A stretch of DNA of 64,000 nucleotides from Nevskiaceae bacterium (GCA_018883185.1 VEQP01000002.1:84887-148886); one strand, 5' to 3'. Counted from the first letter of the stretch, positions 16,991-28,211 are shown. Notes: generated by a model not told the origin, from the letters alone. A program made the numbers and translations.

Positions 16991-17371
16991 TCATTCGCAG
17001 AGACTTTCGAGATACCCCTGGGCCACGGGGGAGAGGCGCTTCATGGCGAGCGCGCGTGCCTTGGGCGCGTCCATGAGGTGTTCGAGTGGGCCCGAGACCA
17101 GCATGCGGCGGACCGAAGGGTCTTTACGCGAGACAGCCGCCATTTTGTTGAGTACCGTGAAACCACGGTAGATCTTGGCGCGCGGTGCGCGGCGGTGTTC
17201 GATGGAGCGAGCAAGATACTGACCGAAGCGGGAGTACAGAAAATAATCATCGTCTCCGACGTGGAAACGCGCTTCGGCGAAGAAGTCAGGAAAGTTCTTC
17301 TCGAGATACTCGTTGACCTTGAGAAGACGGGGTCCAGGGTCGTTGTCTGGCGACGCTGTGTACTTCTTCAT
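16991..17371 (-). CDS. Small hypothetical protein at the head of the transporter operon
   Basis: Using the ATG at 17371 the product has 126 residues (MKKYTASPDNDPG). The frame stays open to a TTG at 17443, and GGAGGTG lies 14 bases before the ATG, so the start is uncertain. The sequence is soluble and charged, with an aromatic core (FFAEARFHVGDDDYFLYSRF) and no signal peptide. I do not recognise a family. Its codons (AGA, ACA, AAT) are more AT-rich than its neighbours. The stop is 14 bases before the MHS transporter, so it probably shares its mRNA. Confidence 0.7.
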   Translation of the reverse strand: MKKYTASPDNDPGPRLLKVNEYLEKNFPDFFAEARFHVGDDDYFLYSRFGQYLARSIEHRRAPRAKIYRGFTVLNKMAAVSRKDPSVRRMLVSGPLEHLMDAPKARALAMKRLSPVAQGYLESLCE

Positions 17372-17526
17372 TTGTTCTTGCCACACCTCCAAGGGTTCCG
17401 GAGCACCATTTCTGGGCGTCACGACCGGTACCAGATCCCGCAACGCGCGCGAAAATTAAGGCACAAGCCCCCCGCTTGCAATACCTTTGGAAAAATTTTT
17501 TCCCGCATCGAGCCACGAGGCTTTCC

Positions 17527-18273
17527 ATGACTCCCGCTGAACCTGATTCGCTCCCTGTGCTCAGCAGCTTTGCGAGTCCGCTGCGGGCGCTCGTGTTCGG
17601 CGCTAGCGGCGGCCTCGGGGCGGCATTCGCGGCCGAACTTTCCAACCATCCGCGGGTGGCGCGCGTGTACTCGGCCGCACGCCGCGCGGCCGCGCCGTGG
17701 CAGTTCACGCTGCAGGACGAGGCGAGCATCTCAGGTGTGGTGGCCGCCGCTACCGCCGAGGGCCCGCTTGATCTGGTGCTCGTGGCCACCGGCGTACTGC
17801 ACGATGCGCAGCTGCGCCCGGAAAAGAGCTGGCGCAGTCTCGATGCGGCGGCACTCGCCGAGGCATTCGCGGTCAATGCGACCGGACCCGCGCTGATTGC
17901 CAAACATGCGCTCGGCCATCTGCGCCGCGACGCCAAGTCGGTATTCGCCTGTCTGTCGGCACGCGTCGGATCGATCGAAGACAATCGGCTCGGCGGTTGG
18001 CATGCCTATCGCGCCTCGAAGGCCGCGCTCAACATGCTGGTGCGCACCTGCGCCGTGGAACTGCGGCAGAGAAATCCCGGCGCGCTCTGCGTTGCGCTGC
18101 ATCCGGGGACGGTCGACACGGCGCTTTCGGCGCCGTTCCAGAGCGCGGTGGATCCCGCGAAACTGTTCACGCCGACCCGCTCGGCGCGTGCCCTGCTTGG
18201 CGTGCTCGATCGGCTCACGCCCGCCGACAGCGGTCGATTGTGGGCCTGGGACGGTCAGCCGATTCCCTTTTGA
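17527..18273 (+). CDS. SDR-family oxidoreductase (CsgA/C-factor-like)
   Basis: The protein has 248 residues. The cofactor glycine motif is GASGGLG near residue 24, preceded by LRALVFGASGG. NATG is in FAVNATGPALIAKH, the active-site Ser is in SARVGSIEDN, and the Tyr-x3-Lys is YRASKAALNM near residue 162. The short SIEDNRLGGWHAYRASK block and the PGTVDTALSAPFQ tail resemble the C-factor group. It likely uses NAD(P) on an unknown carbonyl substrate. It diverges from the hypothetical gene at 17.4 kb across an AT-rich gap and converges on the sterol-desaturase-like gene. Confidence 0.88.
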   Translation: MTPAEPDSLPVLSSFASPLRALVFGASGGLGAAFAAELSNHPRVARVYSAARRAAAPWQFTLQDEASISGVVAAATAEGPLDLVLVATGVLHDAQLRPEKSWRSLDAAALAEAFAVNATGPALIAKHALGHLRRDAKSVFACLSARVGSIEDNRLGGWHAYRASKAALNMLVRTCAVELRQRNPGALCVALHPGTVDTALSAPFQSAVDPAKLFTPTRSARALLGVLDRLTPADSGRLWAWDGQPIPF

Positions 18274-18300
18274 TCGGCGAGGTCGGCGCTGAGGCGCCGG

Positions 18301-19431
18301 TCAGCGGTATCGCAGCGGATGAATCAGCTGCGCGACATAGCCCTCGGGCACCATGTTGTCTGCCAGGCCGTAAGCGGCCGGCCAGCGTCCGGTCGGTGCA
18401 TGCCAAGTGCCGAACAGCCGGTCGATCCACGGAAAGTGCACGGCGAAGTTTCGGTCCCGCGCTTCGGCTTCGAGTGCGTGATGCCAGTGGTGGTAACGCG
18501 GCGTGACGAGCACTTCTTCCACCCAGCGCGGGAAGCGCCAGGCGACGTTGGCGTGGATGAACACCGCGTGCAGCGAAACGAACACCAGGTAGGTGTACAG
18601 CGGCCCGGGTTCGAAGCCGAGCACGAACAGTGGCACGAAGCTGAGGCCGCGCGTCACGAGCACATCGACGAGATGCAGGCGTGAGCCAGCCAGCCAGTCC
18701 ATGTTGCGGCTCGAGTGATGCACGGCGTGGAAGGGCCACAGCCTTCGGACCTGATGGAACAGTCGGTGCACCGTGTACTGCACGAGATCCGCGAGCACCG
18801 CGCAGGCCAGGCACTGCACCAGGAAGGGCAGAGTGCGCACGAACTCCTGCAACCCCGGGTTCACCGCCCACGCGAAGAGCACGCTTGCGGGCAGTAGCGT
18901 GAGCAGTGTCATGCCTTGCACCAGCAGATGACTGACGAGGAAATACACGCCGTCGGTTGTCCAGCCTGCACGAAAGACCCCCTGCGGTCGCAGCGGCCAG
19001 AGCCGCTCGAGCGGGGCGAATATCAGCGCGAGCAGCGCCAGGTTCAGCAGGAACCAGTCGAGTCCGAGATACGCTGTGGCCGCCGGCACCTCGCCGGGCA
19101 CGCTAATGTTGCCGCCACCCAGTGCACTGGCGGCGAGCGCAAGGCCCATGCCCGTGAATCCCAGCACCTTGCGCCGCCGCAGCAATGAACTGGCGAGGCC
19201 GAGCAGGAAAGCCATGCCGATGGTCAGTTCGATGGCGGCACGCACCCAAGGCAGCGGCAGCAGGGTGCGTACCTCGGGGCTCGTCAACAGCTGTGGCCAC
19301 AGCAGGCAGGCGACAGCCGCGAGGCCAAGCGCGCCGAGAAACACCGATAGCGTTCCCGACATCCAGCCCGTGCCCCAGTGCTCGGGTTCAGCGTCGCCGA
19401 AGACGCGCTGGAGCAGTCGGTCGAGATCCAT
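18301..19431 (-). CDS. Sterol desaturase / fatty acid hydroxylase-family membrane protein
   Basis: The protein has 376 residues with several membrane segments in the first half (residues about 25-190). The di-iron histidine boxes follow: HRLFHQVRRLWPFHAVHHSS near residue 210 and RYHHWHHALE near 310, with extra histidines in SLHAVFIHANVAWRF. This is the FA_hydroxylase pattern for oxygen-dependent hydroxylation or desaturation of lipids in the membrane. The substrate could be a sterol-like, hopanoid or fatty acyl group. The start is 24 bases after the nitrilase-like stop, so they may form an operon. Confidence 0.9.
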   Translation of the reverse strand: MDLDRLLQRVFGDAEPEHWGTGWMSGTLSVFLGALGLAAVACLLWPQLLTSPEVRTLLPLPWVRAAIELTIGMAFLLGLASSLLRRRKVLGFTGMGLALAASALGGGNISVPGEVPAATAYLGLDWFLLNLALLALIFAPLERLWPLRPQGVFRAGWTTDGVYFLVSHLLVQGMTLLTLLPASVLFAWAVNPGLQEFVRTLPFLVQCLACAVLADLVQYTVHRLFHQVRRLWPFHAVHHSSRNMDWLAGSRLHLVDVLVTRGLSFVPLFVLGFEPGPLYTYLVFVSLHAVFIHANVAWRFPRWVEEVLVTPRYHHWHHALEAEARDRNFAVHFPWIDRLFGTWHAPTGRWPAAYGLADNMVPEGYVAQLIHPLRYR

Positions 19432-19455
19432 GCCGAGTGGGCGCCGGATGTGGCG

Positions 19456-20580
19456 TTAGCGGGGCCGTCGCCGCCCGGCGTTGATCAGCGTTGCGGCATC
19501 CTGCACCGTGGCCGGTTGCTGTGCGATGAACGCGCCAGGCGGATACGGGCCGACGAACTCACGCCATTGCCGATCGTAGAGTTCTTTGTGCATGACGACG
19601 GGCCGTCGCGCGGCGCGGTGTGCGGCAATCGGAATGTCGACGCTGACGATCTGCTCTTCCGGGCTTGTCGCTTGCGCCACGATATTGCCCTGGGCGTCGA
19701 CCACGGTGGAGAGCACGGTTGTCGAGTCGGTTGTGGGCTTGCGCCAGTCACCGTCGGGCCAGTATCTGCGCAAGCCTTGCGGGTCGTCGGGCAGATAGGC
19801 GTTGTTCACCATCATCGACCAGTACCCGTTGTGCAGACTCGCGCCCTGCACGTCGACCATGCGGTAGCGCCCGGTGGCCACACGCAGCACAAGTTCGGCG
19901 CCTTTCATGCCATAAGCTCGATAGAGCTCGGGCTCGAGTTGCACGGAAGAGGCGGCGATGTTGCCGATGCTCGTGCGGGCCACGGGAATCACGCGATCCC
20001 AGCCATACATTTCCACGTAGCGATCCAGCACATTGAAAATGGTGGTGGTCATCAACTCCATGTTGGCGAAGGCACCCATGATGTTGCGGGCCTTCCATTG
20101 AACATCGACCACCTGACCCTCGGGCCCCAGGATGATGATGGCCAGCATGAAGTGGTTCGGCCAGTCACGATCGACGATGTATGCGCCGAAGGTCACGTGG
20201 CAGCGATACTGTCGGGCCTTGGCAGCGATCGCCTGCACTTCGGGGCCCGGCACTTCGATGCAGAGCCTCTGCACGGTGCTGCGTGGCCAGCTGAATGAGA
20301 GACCTGTCAGCGGGAGTTCGTGAAACATCACGAGGTCGTGCCGGCGCTCGGCTTGGGCTCGATCGAGCCACTCGAGCATATGTGCCAAGTTGGAACGCAA
20401 CACGGGTTGCGGGTTGGCGGGATCCGGCAGACCGATGCGTGTCTGCACGAGCGCGGCCCGTAGCGACTGCACCGACAGTGGCAGATCTTTCGCCGACGCC
20501 GTGCTTGCGTCGCCCGAGCTGGCGAGTCCCGCTGCAATCGACAAGCCCACTGCGCCCTTGACCCAATCGCGTCGATCCAT
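19456..20580 (-). CDS. Tat-exported nitrilase-superfamily protein lacking the catalytic cysteine
   Basis: The protein has 374 residues from MDRRDWVKGAVGLSIAAG, a Tat-type leader with DRRDW and an alanine-rich core; GGAGG lies eight bases upstream. Of the nitrilase triad, Glu88 (MFHELPLTG) and Lys163 (QWKARNIMG) are present. The position of the nucleophilic cysteine, six residues before the Pro-Glu of PELYR, is Ser211 (GNIAASSVQLEPELYR). The rest of the fold (GAELVLRVATG, tyrosines and the export signal) is intact. It may be a non-canonical amidase or a pseudoenzyme. It sits between the toxin-antitoxin pair and the sterol-desaturase-like gene. Confidence 0.8.
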   Translation of the reverse strand: MDRRDWVKGAVGLSIAAGLASSGDASTASAKDLPLSVQSLRAALVQTRIGLPDPANPQPVLRSNLAHMLEWLDRAQAERRHDLVMFHELPLTGLSFSWPRSTVQRLCIEVPGPEVQAIAAKARQYRCHVTFGAYIVDRDWPNHFMLAIIILGPEGQVVDVQWKARNIMGAFANMELMTTTIFNVLDRYVEMYGWDRVIPVARTSIGNIAASSVQLEPELYRAYGMKGAELVLRVATGRYRMVDVQGASLHNGYWSMMVNNAYLPDDPQGLRRYWPDGDWRKPTTDSTTVLSTVVDAQGNIVAQATSPEEQIVSVDIPIAAHRAARRPVVMHKELYDRQWREFVGPYPPGAFIAQQPATVQDAATLINAGRRRPR

Positions 20581-20607
20581 GCTGCTGCCCTCCAATGTGG
20601 TGCGTCG

Positions 20608-21003
20608 CTATCGTAACCGCGTCAGTCCCGGCACACGATCGAAGGCCGGATCAAAACTCAGCACGGTGTTGATGCCGTGACGCTGCACGGTGGCCACGTG
20701 CACGGCGGCGCGCACGGGCAGCGTCGGGTATTGCAGCACCAGCTGCTTGGCCCGCTCCATCGTCTCGCGATCCACCGGCAGCACCTCGTCGACGACGCCC
20801 TGCAGGGCGTCCCAGGCCAGTTGGATGCCGCCGCGGCGCTCGAGCGTGGTGTAACGATGCAGGATCTCGGTCAGCACTTCGGCATCGGTCACGAGGCGCG
20901 CACGCTGGGTAACCAGGGCTTCGAGCCGGCGCTGCGCATCGACCTTGTTGGGGTGTGCGGCCCCCACGAGGTAGAGCGGGATGCTGGTGTCGATGAACAC
21001 CAT
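20608..21003 (-). CDS. PIN-domain toxin, VapC-like
   Basis: The protein has 131 residues. PIN features are the N-terminal MVFIDTSIPLYLVG with Asp5, the TDAEVLTEILHRY helix with glutamate, and the ending VLSFDPAFDRVPGLTRL. The usual RDALH aspartate is replaced: the sequence reads VRAAVHVATVQRHG. PIN toxins are Mg-dependent RNases that use three or four acids, so this copy may be weak or use another residue. The gene starts five bases after the antitoxin stop in a typical two-gene operon. Confidence 0.85.
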   Translation of the reverse strand: MVFIDTSIPLYLVGAAHPNKVDAQRRLEALVTQRARLVTDAEVLTEILHRYTTLERRGGIQLAWDALQGVVDEVLPVDRETMERAKQLVLQYPTLPVRAAVHVATVQRHGINTVLSFDPAFDRVPGLTRLR

Positions 21004-21008
21004 GGGCT

Positions 21009-21293
21009 TCAGTAGTTCCCTGGCGAGGACAGCCCCTCTGGCGCAGGTCCTGCGGCATAGCCGCGGTCGATGTCCGCCGTCAGCCGTTCAATGGACCCGG
21101 TTGGGGCAGCGTGGCGCACGGCGGTGCGGATCGCCGCCAACTTGCGCTCCACATCGGCGGTTGAGGTCTCCCGCCGGACTTGCGCCAGAGCCTGACGTAC
21201 CCATTCGGCCACCGTCATGCCGCGACTGGCTGCCGCAGCTTGCAGGGCTGCGTACTCGTCATCGTCGAAAAGCACTTGTAGTCGCTTTGTCAT
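21009..21293 (-). CDS. Ribbon-helix-helix antitoxin
   Basis: The protein has 94 residues. MTKRLQVLFDDDEYAALQAA is a ribbon strand followed by a helix, then SRGMTVAEWVRQALAQVRR completes the RHH DNA-binding fold. The C-terminal half would bind and block the PIN toxin encoded just downstream. No ribosome-binding site precedes the ATG, and a perfect 20-bp palindrome lies 15 bases upstream, the likely autoregulatory operator. Confidence 0.85.
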   Translation of the reverse strand: MTKRLQVLFDDDEYAALQAAAASRGMTVAEWVRQALAQVRRETSTADVERKLAAIRTAVRHAAPTGSIERLTADIDRGYAAGPAPEGLSSPGNY

Positions 21294-21307
21294 GTCATGA
21301 GTGTTGC

Positions 21308-21327
21308 TGACTCATTGCAATGAGTCA
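21308..21327. promoter_or_regulatory. Perfect 20-bp palindrome between the antitoxin and gltB
   Basis: TGACTCATTGCAATGAGTCA is its own reverse complement. It lies 15 bases upstream of the antitoxin ATG (minus strand) and about 52-71 bases upstream of the presumed gltB transcription start. RHH antitoxins commonly bind such sites, so an operator of the toxin-antitoxin operon is most likely. An effect on gltBD is possible. Confidence 0.65.
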
Positions 21328-21366
21328 AATGGGCCTCAAGCCTTTATTCAGGCGGAAACCGCGGCG

Positions 21367-21389
21367 TATAGTTCGGCGGATACGAGGAG
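21367..21389 (+). promoter_or_regulatory. Probable gltB -10 element and ribosome-binding site
   Basis: TATAGT at 21367-21372 is a good -10 hexamer with only a weak -35 (TTTATT, 21343-21348). GAGGAG at 21384-21389 lies five bases before the gltB ATG and fixes that start over an upstream ATG at 21320. Confidence 0.5.
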
Positions 21390-21394
21390 CCCCC

Positions 21395-24300
21395 ATGAAC
21401 GGCACGACGAGCGACCTGACCCCGGCCCAGCCGCCGGTGCGCACCACCCGCCCCGGCAAGCAAGGACTGTACGACCCCGACAACGAGCGCGACGCCTGCG
21501 GCTTCGGTTTCGTGGTTGACGTCCAGGGGCGCAAGTCCAACAAGATCCTGCGCAACGCGATTCAGGTGCTCAAGAACCTCGACCACCGCGGCGCCTGCGG
21601 TTGCGAAGTGAACACCGGTGATGGTGCCGGCGTGCTGATGCAAATGCCGCACGCCTTCCTTAAGGTGGCGGCCAAGCAGGCGCATATCGCGCTGCCTGAG
21701 GCTGGCGATTACGCCTGTGGCCTCATCTTCATGCCGCGCAATGCAACGCAGCGCCGTCGCATCGAAGAAGTGTTCGCGCGTGTCGTGGCCTCCGAGGGCC
21801 AGATCTATCTCGGCGGGCGAACGGTGCCGACCGACAACTCCATGCTCGGCGAGACGGCGCGCGCGAGCGAACCGTTCATGCGACAGGTGTTCATCCAGCG
21901 CGGTGCCGACACGCCGGATGCAGAAGCCTTCGAGCGCAAGCTCTATGTGATTCGCAAGCGCGCCTACAACGAGATCCGCGTCTCGACCATCGGCGGCGCC
22001 GAGTACTGGTACGTGGCGAGCCTCTCGCACAAGACGCTGGTCTACAAAGGCATGCTGCTCACGATGCAGCTCGATCAGTATTTTCCTGATCTGCGCAATC
22101 CGCTGATCGAGACCTCGATCGCACTCGTGCACTCGCGATTCTCCACCAACACTTTCCCGAGTTGGGACCGGGCCCACCCCTATCGCTACATCGCGCATAA
22201 CGGCGAGATCAATACGCTGCGCGGCAACATCAACTGGATGCGTGCCCGCGAGGCGCTGCTCGAGTCGCAACTGTTCGGCGAGGACACGCGCAAGCTTGCG
22301 CCCATCGTCAACGTCAACGGCAGCGACTCGTCGATGTTCGACAACGTGCTCGAGTTGATGGTGCTCGCCGGGCGCTCGTTGCCGCACGCCATGATGATGA
22401 TGATTCCGGAACCCTGGTCGAAGCACGAGACCATGGATCCAGCGCGCCGCGCGTTCTACCAATTCCACTCGAGTCTCATGGAACCGTGGGACGGGCCTGC
22501 CGCGATCGCATTCACCGACGGTGCCCGCATTGGTGCCGTACTCGATCGTAACGGTCTGCGGCCGGGTCGCTACTACGTCACCAAGGACGGCATGGCGGTG
22601 GTGGCCTCCGAAGCCGGCGTGCTCGACATCCCGCCCGAGCAGATTGAGCGCAAAGGTCGCCTGCAACCGGGTCGCATGTTTCTCGTCGATACCGAGCAAG
22701 GTCGCATCGTCGAGGACGAGGAAATCAAACGCTCTGTGTGCAACGAGTGGCCGTATGCCGAATGGCTGGGCGAGCATCTCGTGCATCTGAAGGATCTGCC
22801 CGCCGCGCCCCAATTGCCTGCGCCCGAGTCCGACCTGCTGCTCGCGCGTCAGATCGCCTTCGGCTACACCTTCGAGGATCAGCGCATCCTGATGGCGCCG
22901 ATGGCGCGTGATGGTGTCGAGGCCGTGGGCTCCATGGGCAACGACACGCCGCTGGCTGTGCTATCGCAACGCTCGCGGCTGATCTACGACTATTTCAAGC
23001 AGTTGTTCGCGCAGGTCACCAACCCGCCCATCGACAGCATTCGTGAAGAGATCATCACCTCATCCGACGTCTGGCTCGGTTCCGAGGGCAACCTCCTCGA
23101 TCCGAAGCCCTCGGATTGCCGCCGCATCGAACTCAAGGCGCCGGTGCTCAGCAACGAGGAATTCGCCAAGATCAAGCGCGTGGCGCTGCCGGGCCTGAAG
23201 GTCGGCACGATTTCCATCCTGTTCCGCGCCTCGCGTGGTGCCGAGGGACTCGCCAAAGCCATCGAGCATATGCGTGCCGAGGCGCGCCGCCTGATCGAAG
23301 AGGAAGAGGTCAATATTCTCATCCTCAGTGATCGCGGCGTCACCCGTGAAATGGCGGCGATCCCCTCGCTGCTTGCCGTGTCGGCGCTGCATCATCACCT
23401 GATTCGCGAGGGGCTGCGCATGCGCGCCTCGCTCGCCATCGAAACCGGCGAAGCGCGCGAAGTTCACCACTTCGCCCTGCTCATCGGCTATGGCTGCAGC
23501 GTGATCAACCCCTATCTCGCCTTCGAGACGCTCGATGGGATGATTCGCGACAATTTGCTGCCCAACGTCGATCACAAGCTCGCCTGCGCGAATTTCGCCA
23601 AAGCCGCGACCAAGGGCGTGGTGAAGGTGATGTCGAAGATGGGCATCTCGGCCGTGCAGAGCTACCACGGTGCGCAAGTCTTCGAGGCCGTGGGTCTGCG
23701 CCAGGACGTGATCGATGAGTACTTCACGGGTACGGCTTCGCGCGTCGGTGGCATCGGCCTCGATACCATTGCCGAAGAGGTGTTGATGCGGCACCACGCC
23801 GCGTTCCCGGAGCGCCCCGCGGGCGAAGCCGTGCTGCCGGCGGGCGGTCAGTACCAGTGGCGTGCGGAGGGCGAATTCCACGTCTTCAACCCCGAGAGCA
23901 TCCACCGTCTGCAGAAGGCGGTGCGCACCGGCAGTTACGCCACCTATAAGTCCTACGCCGAACTGATCGATGATCGGGCGAAGAATCTCTCCACGCTGCG
24001 TGGACTGCTCGCCTTCAAGAAGGGTGAGTCCGTCCCGCTCGAGGAGGTCGAGTCGATCGAAAGCCTCATGAAGCGCTTCAAGACCGGCGCCATGAGCTAT
24101 GGCTCGATCAGCAAAGAAGCGCACGAGACGCTCGCCATCGCTATGAACCGTATCGGCGGCAAGAGCAACACCGGTGAGGGTGGTGAGGATCCGGATCGCT
24201 ATATCCCGCTGCCCAACGGCGACTCAAAGAATTCTGCCATCAAGCAAGTCGCTTCGGGCCGCTTCGGTGTCACCAGCGAGTATCTGGTGCAGGCCAAGGA

Positions 24301-26032
24301 AATCCAGATCAAGATGGCGCAGGGCGCCAAGCCCGGTGAGGGCGGGCAGTTGCCGGGTACCAAGGTCTATCCTTGGATCGCCAAGGCGCGTCATACGACG
24401 CCTGGTGTCGGCTTGATTTCGCCCCCGCCACACCACGACATCTATTCGATCGAAGATCTCGCCGAGCTCATCCACGACCTCAAGAATGCCAACCGACAGG
24501 CGCGGGTGAGTGTGAAGCTCGTGGCCGAAGTGGGCGTCGGCACGATTGCCGCAGGTGTCGCCAAGGCGCATGCCGACGTTGTGCTCGTCAGTGGTTACGA
24601 CGGCGGCACGGGTGCCTCACCGCTCACGTCGACGACACATGCCGGTTTGCCTTGGGAGCTGGGCCTCGCCGAAACACACCAGACGCTGGTCCTCAACAAC
24701 TTGCGCAGTCGCATCGTGGTCGAGACCGACGGTCAGTTGAAGACGGGTCGCGATGTGGCGATCGCGGCGCTGCTCGGCGCGGAGGAGTTCGGTTTTGCCA
24801 CCGCTCCGCTCGTGTCGGTGGGCTGCATCATGATGCGCGTGTGTCACCTCAATACCTGTCCTGCCGGTGTCGCCACGCAGGACCCGCGCTTGCGTGAGCG
24901 CTTTGCAGGCAAGCCTGAGCACGTGGTCAACTTCATGCGTTTCGTCGCCACGCAGTTGCGCGAGATCATGGCTGAACTCGGTTTCCGCACACTCACCGAG
25001 ATGGTCGGTCGAGTGGATCGGCTCGAACCGCAGGCGGCCATCGATCACTGGAAGGCGCAAGGCTTCGATTTCAGCAACATCCTCTACCAGCCTGACTCGG
25101 GTCCGGAAGTGGGACGCTACCAGAGCCAACTGCAGGATCACGGCCTCGAGAAGTCGCTCGACGTGACGACTCTGCTCGAGTTGTGCCGTCCGGCGATTGA
25201 GAACGGTACGCGGGTCGAGGCGAGCCTGCCGATCCGCAACGTCAATCGCGTCGTGGGCACTATCACGGGCAGCGAGATCACGCGCAAATGGGGCCCCGGC
25301 GGCTTGCCGGACGACACCATCCGGATCCGCTTCGAAGGTTCGGCCGGACAGAGTTTCGGCGCCTTCATGCCGCGCGGGATGAGTTTCACGCTCGAGGGTG
25401 ACGCCAACGACTATGTCGGCAAGGGGCTCTCTGGCGGCCGCATCGCGGTGTTTCCGCCGCGTGCGGCGACCTTCAAGGCCGAGGAGAACATGATCATCGG
25501 CAACGTGGCACTCTACGGCGCCACCTCGGGTGAGGTGTTCATTCGCGGCCAGGCGGGTGAGCGCTTTGCCGTGCGAAACAGTGGCGTGGACGCCGTCGTC
25601 GAAGGCGTCGGCGATCACGGTTGCGAGTACATGACCGGAGGTCGAGTGGTCATTCTCGGTAATACGGGACGCAACTTCGGCGCGGGCATGTCGGGCGGTG
25701 TGGCGTATGTTCTCGACCCCGACAACGTGTTCGATTCGCGCATCAACAAGCAGATGGTCGAAGTCGAGCGCGTCACCGACGAGGGCGAAGCCGAGTCGTT
25801 GCGCGCACTCATCGCTCGCCATGTAGAGGTGACGGGCAGCGTGCAGGGGCAACGCGTGCTTGAAGCCTGGCCGACACTGCTGACGAAATTCGTCAAGGTC
25901 ATACCGCGTGACTACAAGCGGGTGCTCGCCTGCATCAAACGGGCGCACGACCAAGGTCTCTCCGGTGAGGAGGCGGTGATGGCGGCATTCGAAGAGAACT
26001 CGCGGGATCTGTCGCGGGTGGGCGGGAACTGA
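21395..26032 (+). CDS. gltB: Glutamate synthase (NADPH) large subunit GltB
   Basis: The protein has 1545 residues. The glutaminase nucleophile is Cys35 in [10 protein letters not shown], so a 34-residue propeptide must be removed. Ntn-amidotransferase features follow ([33 protein letters not shown]). The FMN synthase domain shows [21 protein letters not shown] and [12 protein letters not shown]. The 3Fe-4S ligands are [12 protein letters not shown] (Cys-x5-Cys-x4-Cys). The C-terminal beta-helix is the GXGXG domain ([18 protein letters not shown]). With GltD it makes two glutamates from glutamine and 2-oxoglutarate in the cytosol. gltD follows after two bases. Confidence 0.98.
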   Translation: MNGTTSDLTPAQPPVRTTRPGKQGLYDPDNERDACGFGFVVDVQGRKSNKILRNAIQVLKNLDHRGACGCEVNTGDGAGVLMQMPHAFLKVAAKQAHIALPEAGDYACGLIFMPRNATQRRRIEEVFARVVASEGQIYLGGRTVPTDNSMLGETARASEPFMRQVFIQRGADTPDAEAFERKLYVIRKRAYNEIRVSTIGGAEYWYVASLSHKTLVYKGMLLTMQLDQYFPDLRNPLIETSIALVHSRFSTNTFPSWDRAHPYRYIAHNGEINTLRGNINWMRAREALLESQLFGEDTRKLAPIVNVNGSDSSMFDNVLELMVLAGRSLPHAMMMMIPEPWSKHETMDPARRAFYQFHSSLMEPWDGPAAIAFTDGARIGAVLDRNGLRPGRYYVTKDGMAVVASEAGVLDIPPEQIERKGRLQPGRMFLVDTEQGRIVEDEEIKRSVCNEWPYAEWLGEHLVHLKDLPAAPQLPAPESDLLLARQIAFGYTFEDQRILMAPMARDGVEAVGSMGNDTPLAVLSQRSRLIYDYFKQLFAQVTNPPIDSIREEIITSSDVWLGSEGNLLDPKPSDCRRIELKAPVLSNEEFAKIKRVALPGLKVGTISILFRASRGAEGLAKAIEHMRAEARRLIEEEEVNILILSDRGVTREMAAIPSLLAVSALHHHLIREGLRMRASLAIETGEAREVHHFALLIGYGCSVINPYLAFETLDGMIRDNLLPNVDHKLACANFAKAATKGVVKVMSKMGISAVQSYHGAQVFEAVGLRQDVIDEYFTGTASRVGGIGLDTIAEEVLMRHHAAFPERPAGEAVLPAGGQYQWRAEGEFHVFNPESIHRLQKAVRTGSYATYKSYAELIDDRAKNLSTLRGLLAFKKGESVPLEEVESIESLMKRFKTGAMSYGSISKEAHETLAIAMNRIGGKSNTGEGGEDPDRYIPLPNGDSKNSAIKQVASGRFGVTSEYLVQAKEIQIKMAQGAKPGEGGQLPGTKVYPWIAKARHTTPGVGLISPPPHHDIYSIEDLAELIHDLKNANRQARVSVKLVAEVGVGTIAAGVAKAHADVVLVSGYDGGTGASPLTSTTHAGLPWELGLAETHQTLVLNNLRSRIVVETDGQLKTGRDVAIAALLGAEEFGFATAPLVSVGCIMMRVCHLNTCPAGVATQDPRLRERFAGKPEHVVNFMRFVATQLREIMAELGFRTLTEMVGRVDRLEPQAAIDHWKAQGFDFSNILYQPDSGPEVGRYQSQLQDHGLEKSLDVTTLLELCRPAIENGTRVEASLPIRNVNRVVGTITGSEITRKWGPGGLPDDTIRIRFEGSAGQSFGAFMPRGMSFTLEGDANDYVGKGLSGGRIAVFPPRAATFKAEENMIIGNVALYGATSGEVFIRGQAGERFAVRNSGVDAVVEGVGDHGCEYMTGGRVVILGNTGRNFGAGMSGGVAYVLDPDNVFDSRINKQMVEVERVTDEGEAESLRALIARHVEVTGSVQGQRVLEAWPTLLTKFVKVIPRDYKRVLACIKRAHDQGLSGEEAVMAAFEENSRDLSRVGGN

Positions 26033-26034
26033 TC

Positions 26035-27519
<1,485 letters not shown>

Positions 27520-27529
27520 GGGTGCAACG

Positions 27530-28162
27530 ATGAACCGTCGAGTATCTCCACAGCTTCTGGCCTCACGCATGGGCGTGGCGGTGTGGGTGGCCAGCGCACT
27601 CGTCGCGTGCTCACCGGCATCGAATACTTCGCAGCCGGCAGCGTCAGCCGGCGAGGCGTCCTCGGCCGAGCAAGCCGTCGATCCTGCGGTGGGCGCCGCA
27701 CGGGAAGCGGTGAGTCTGTTTTACTCGGCGCTCGCTAAACAGCGCCCTAGCGGTGCACCGACGGCCGAACAGCGCAACGAGCTCGCGCAGTTGATGTCGA
27801 GGGAACTCATCGACCTGTTGCAGCAAGCCGATGCGGTGCGGGCCGCCGCGCGGGCCGCCGCGCCGATGGAGAAACCGCCCTTCACAGATGGGGACCTGTT
27901 TTCGAGTCTGTTCGAAGGACCGACCGCATTCACGGTGGGTGAGCCGCAGACGGGGGCAGCCGGTGAGTGGCGCGTGCCGGTGACGCTCGCGCACTCCACG
28001 GGCTCCGCAGATACCAAGCCGACGCAGTGGACCGATACCGTTGTGCTTCGCGAGGAGAGCGGTCGGTTCGTCGTCACCGACATCGCGTTTGGGGGTCAGT
28101 GGGACTTCGCCAACAAGGGAACCCTACTCGCCGGCTTGCGCGCGGGGCTGGAAGGGCAATAA
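27530..28162 (+). CDS. Hypothetical lipoprotein downstream of gltD
   Basis: The protein has 210 residues. The N-terminus MNRRVSPQLLAS is followed by a hydrophobic core and the lipobox ALVAC, with Cys27 as the likely lipidated residue. The linker is rich in Ala, Ser and Gln. The body (FYSALAKQRPSG, PFTDGDLFSSLFEGPTAFTVG, WTDTVVLREESGRFVVTDIAFGG) is vaguely like DUF3828-type periplasmic proteins, a NTF2-like fold. No function is known. It starts ten bases after gltD, so it is probably the last gene of the gltBD operon. Confidence 0.75.
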   Translation: MNRRVSPQLLASRMGVAVWVASALVACSPASNTSQPAASAGEASSAEQAVDPAVGAAREAVSLFYSALAKQRPSGAPTAEQRNELAQLMSRELIDLLQQADAVRAAARAAAPMEKPPFTDGDLFSSLFEGPTAFTVGEPQTGAAGEWRVPVTLAHSTGSADTKPTQWTDTVVLREESGRFVVTDIAFGGQWDFANKGTLLAGLRAGLEGQ

Positions 28163-28184
28163 GCCCGATTCGGCTCCGACGGCG

Positions 28185-28211
28185 CAAAAAAAACCCCGCT
28201 TGCGCGGGGTT
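28185..28211 (-). terminator. Rho-independent terminator with eight T residues (minus strand)
   Basis: Read on the minus strand, AACCCCGC and GCGGGGTT form a perfect 8-bp stem around the tetraloop GCAA, and the right arm runs into a tract of eight T. It is the 3' end of the RNA candidate described at 28185-28490. On the plus strand the same hairpin has only TTCTTC after it and could partly end the gltBD-lipoprotein transcript. Confidence 0.85.
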
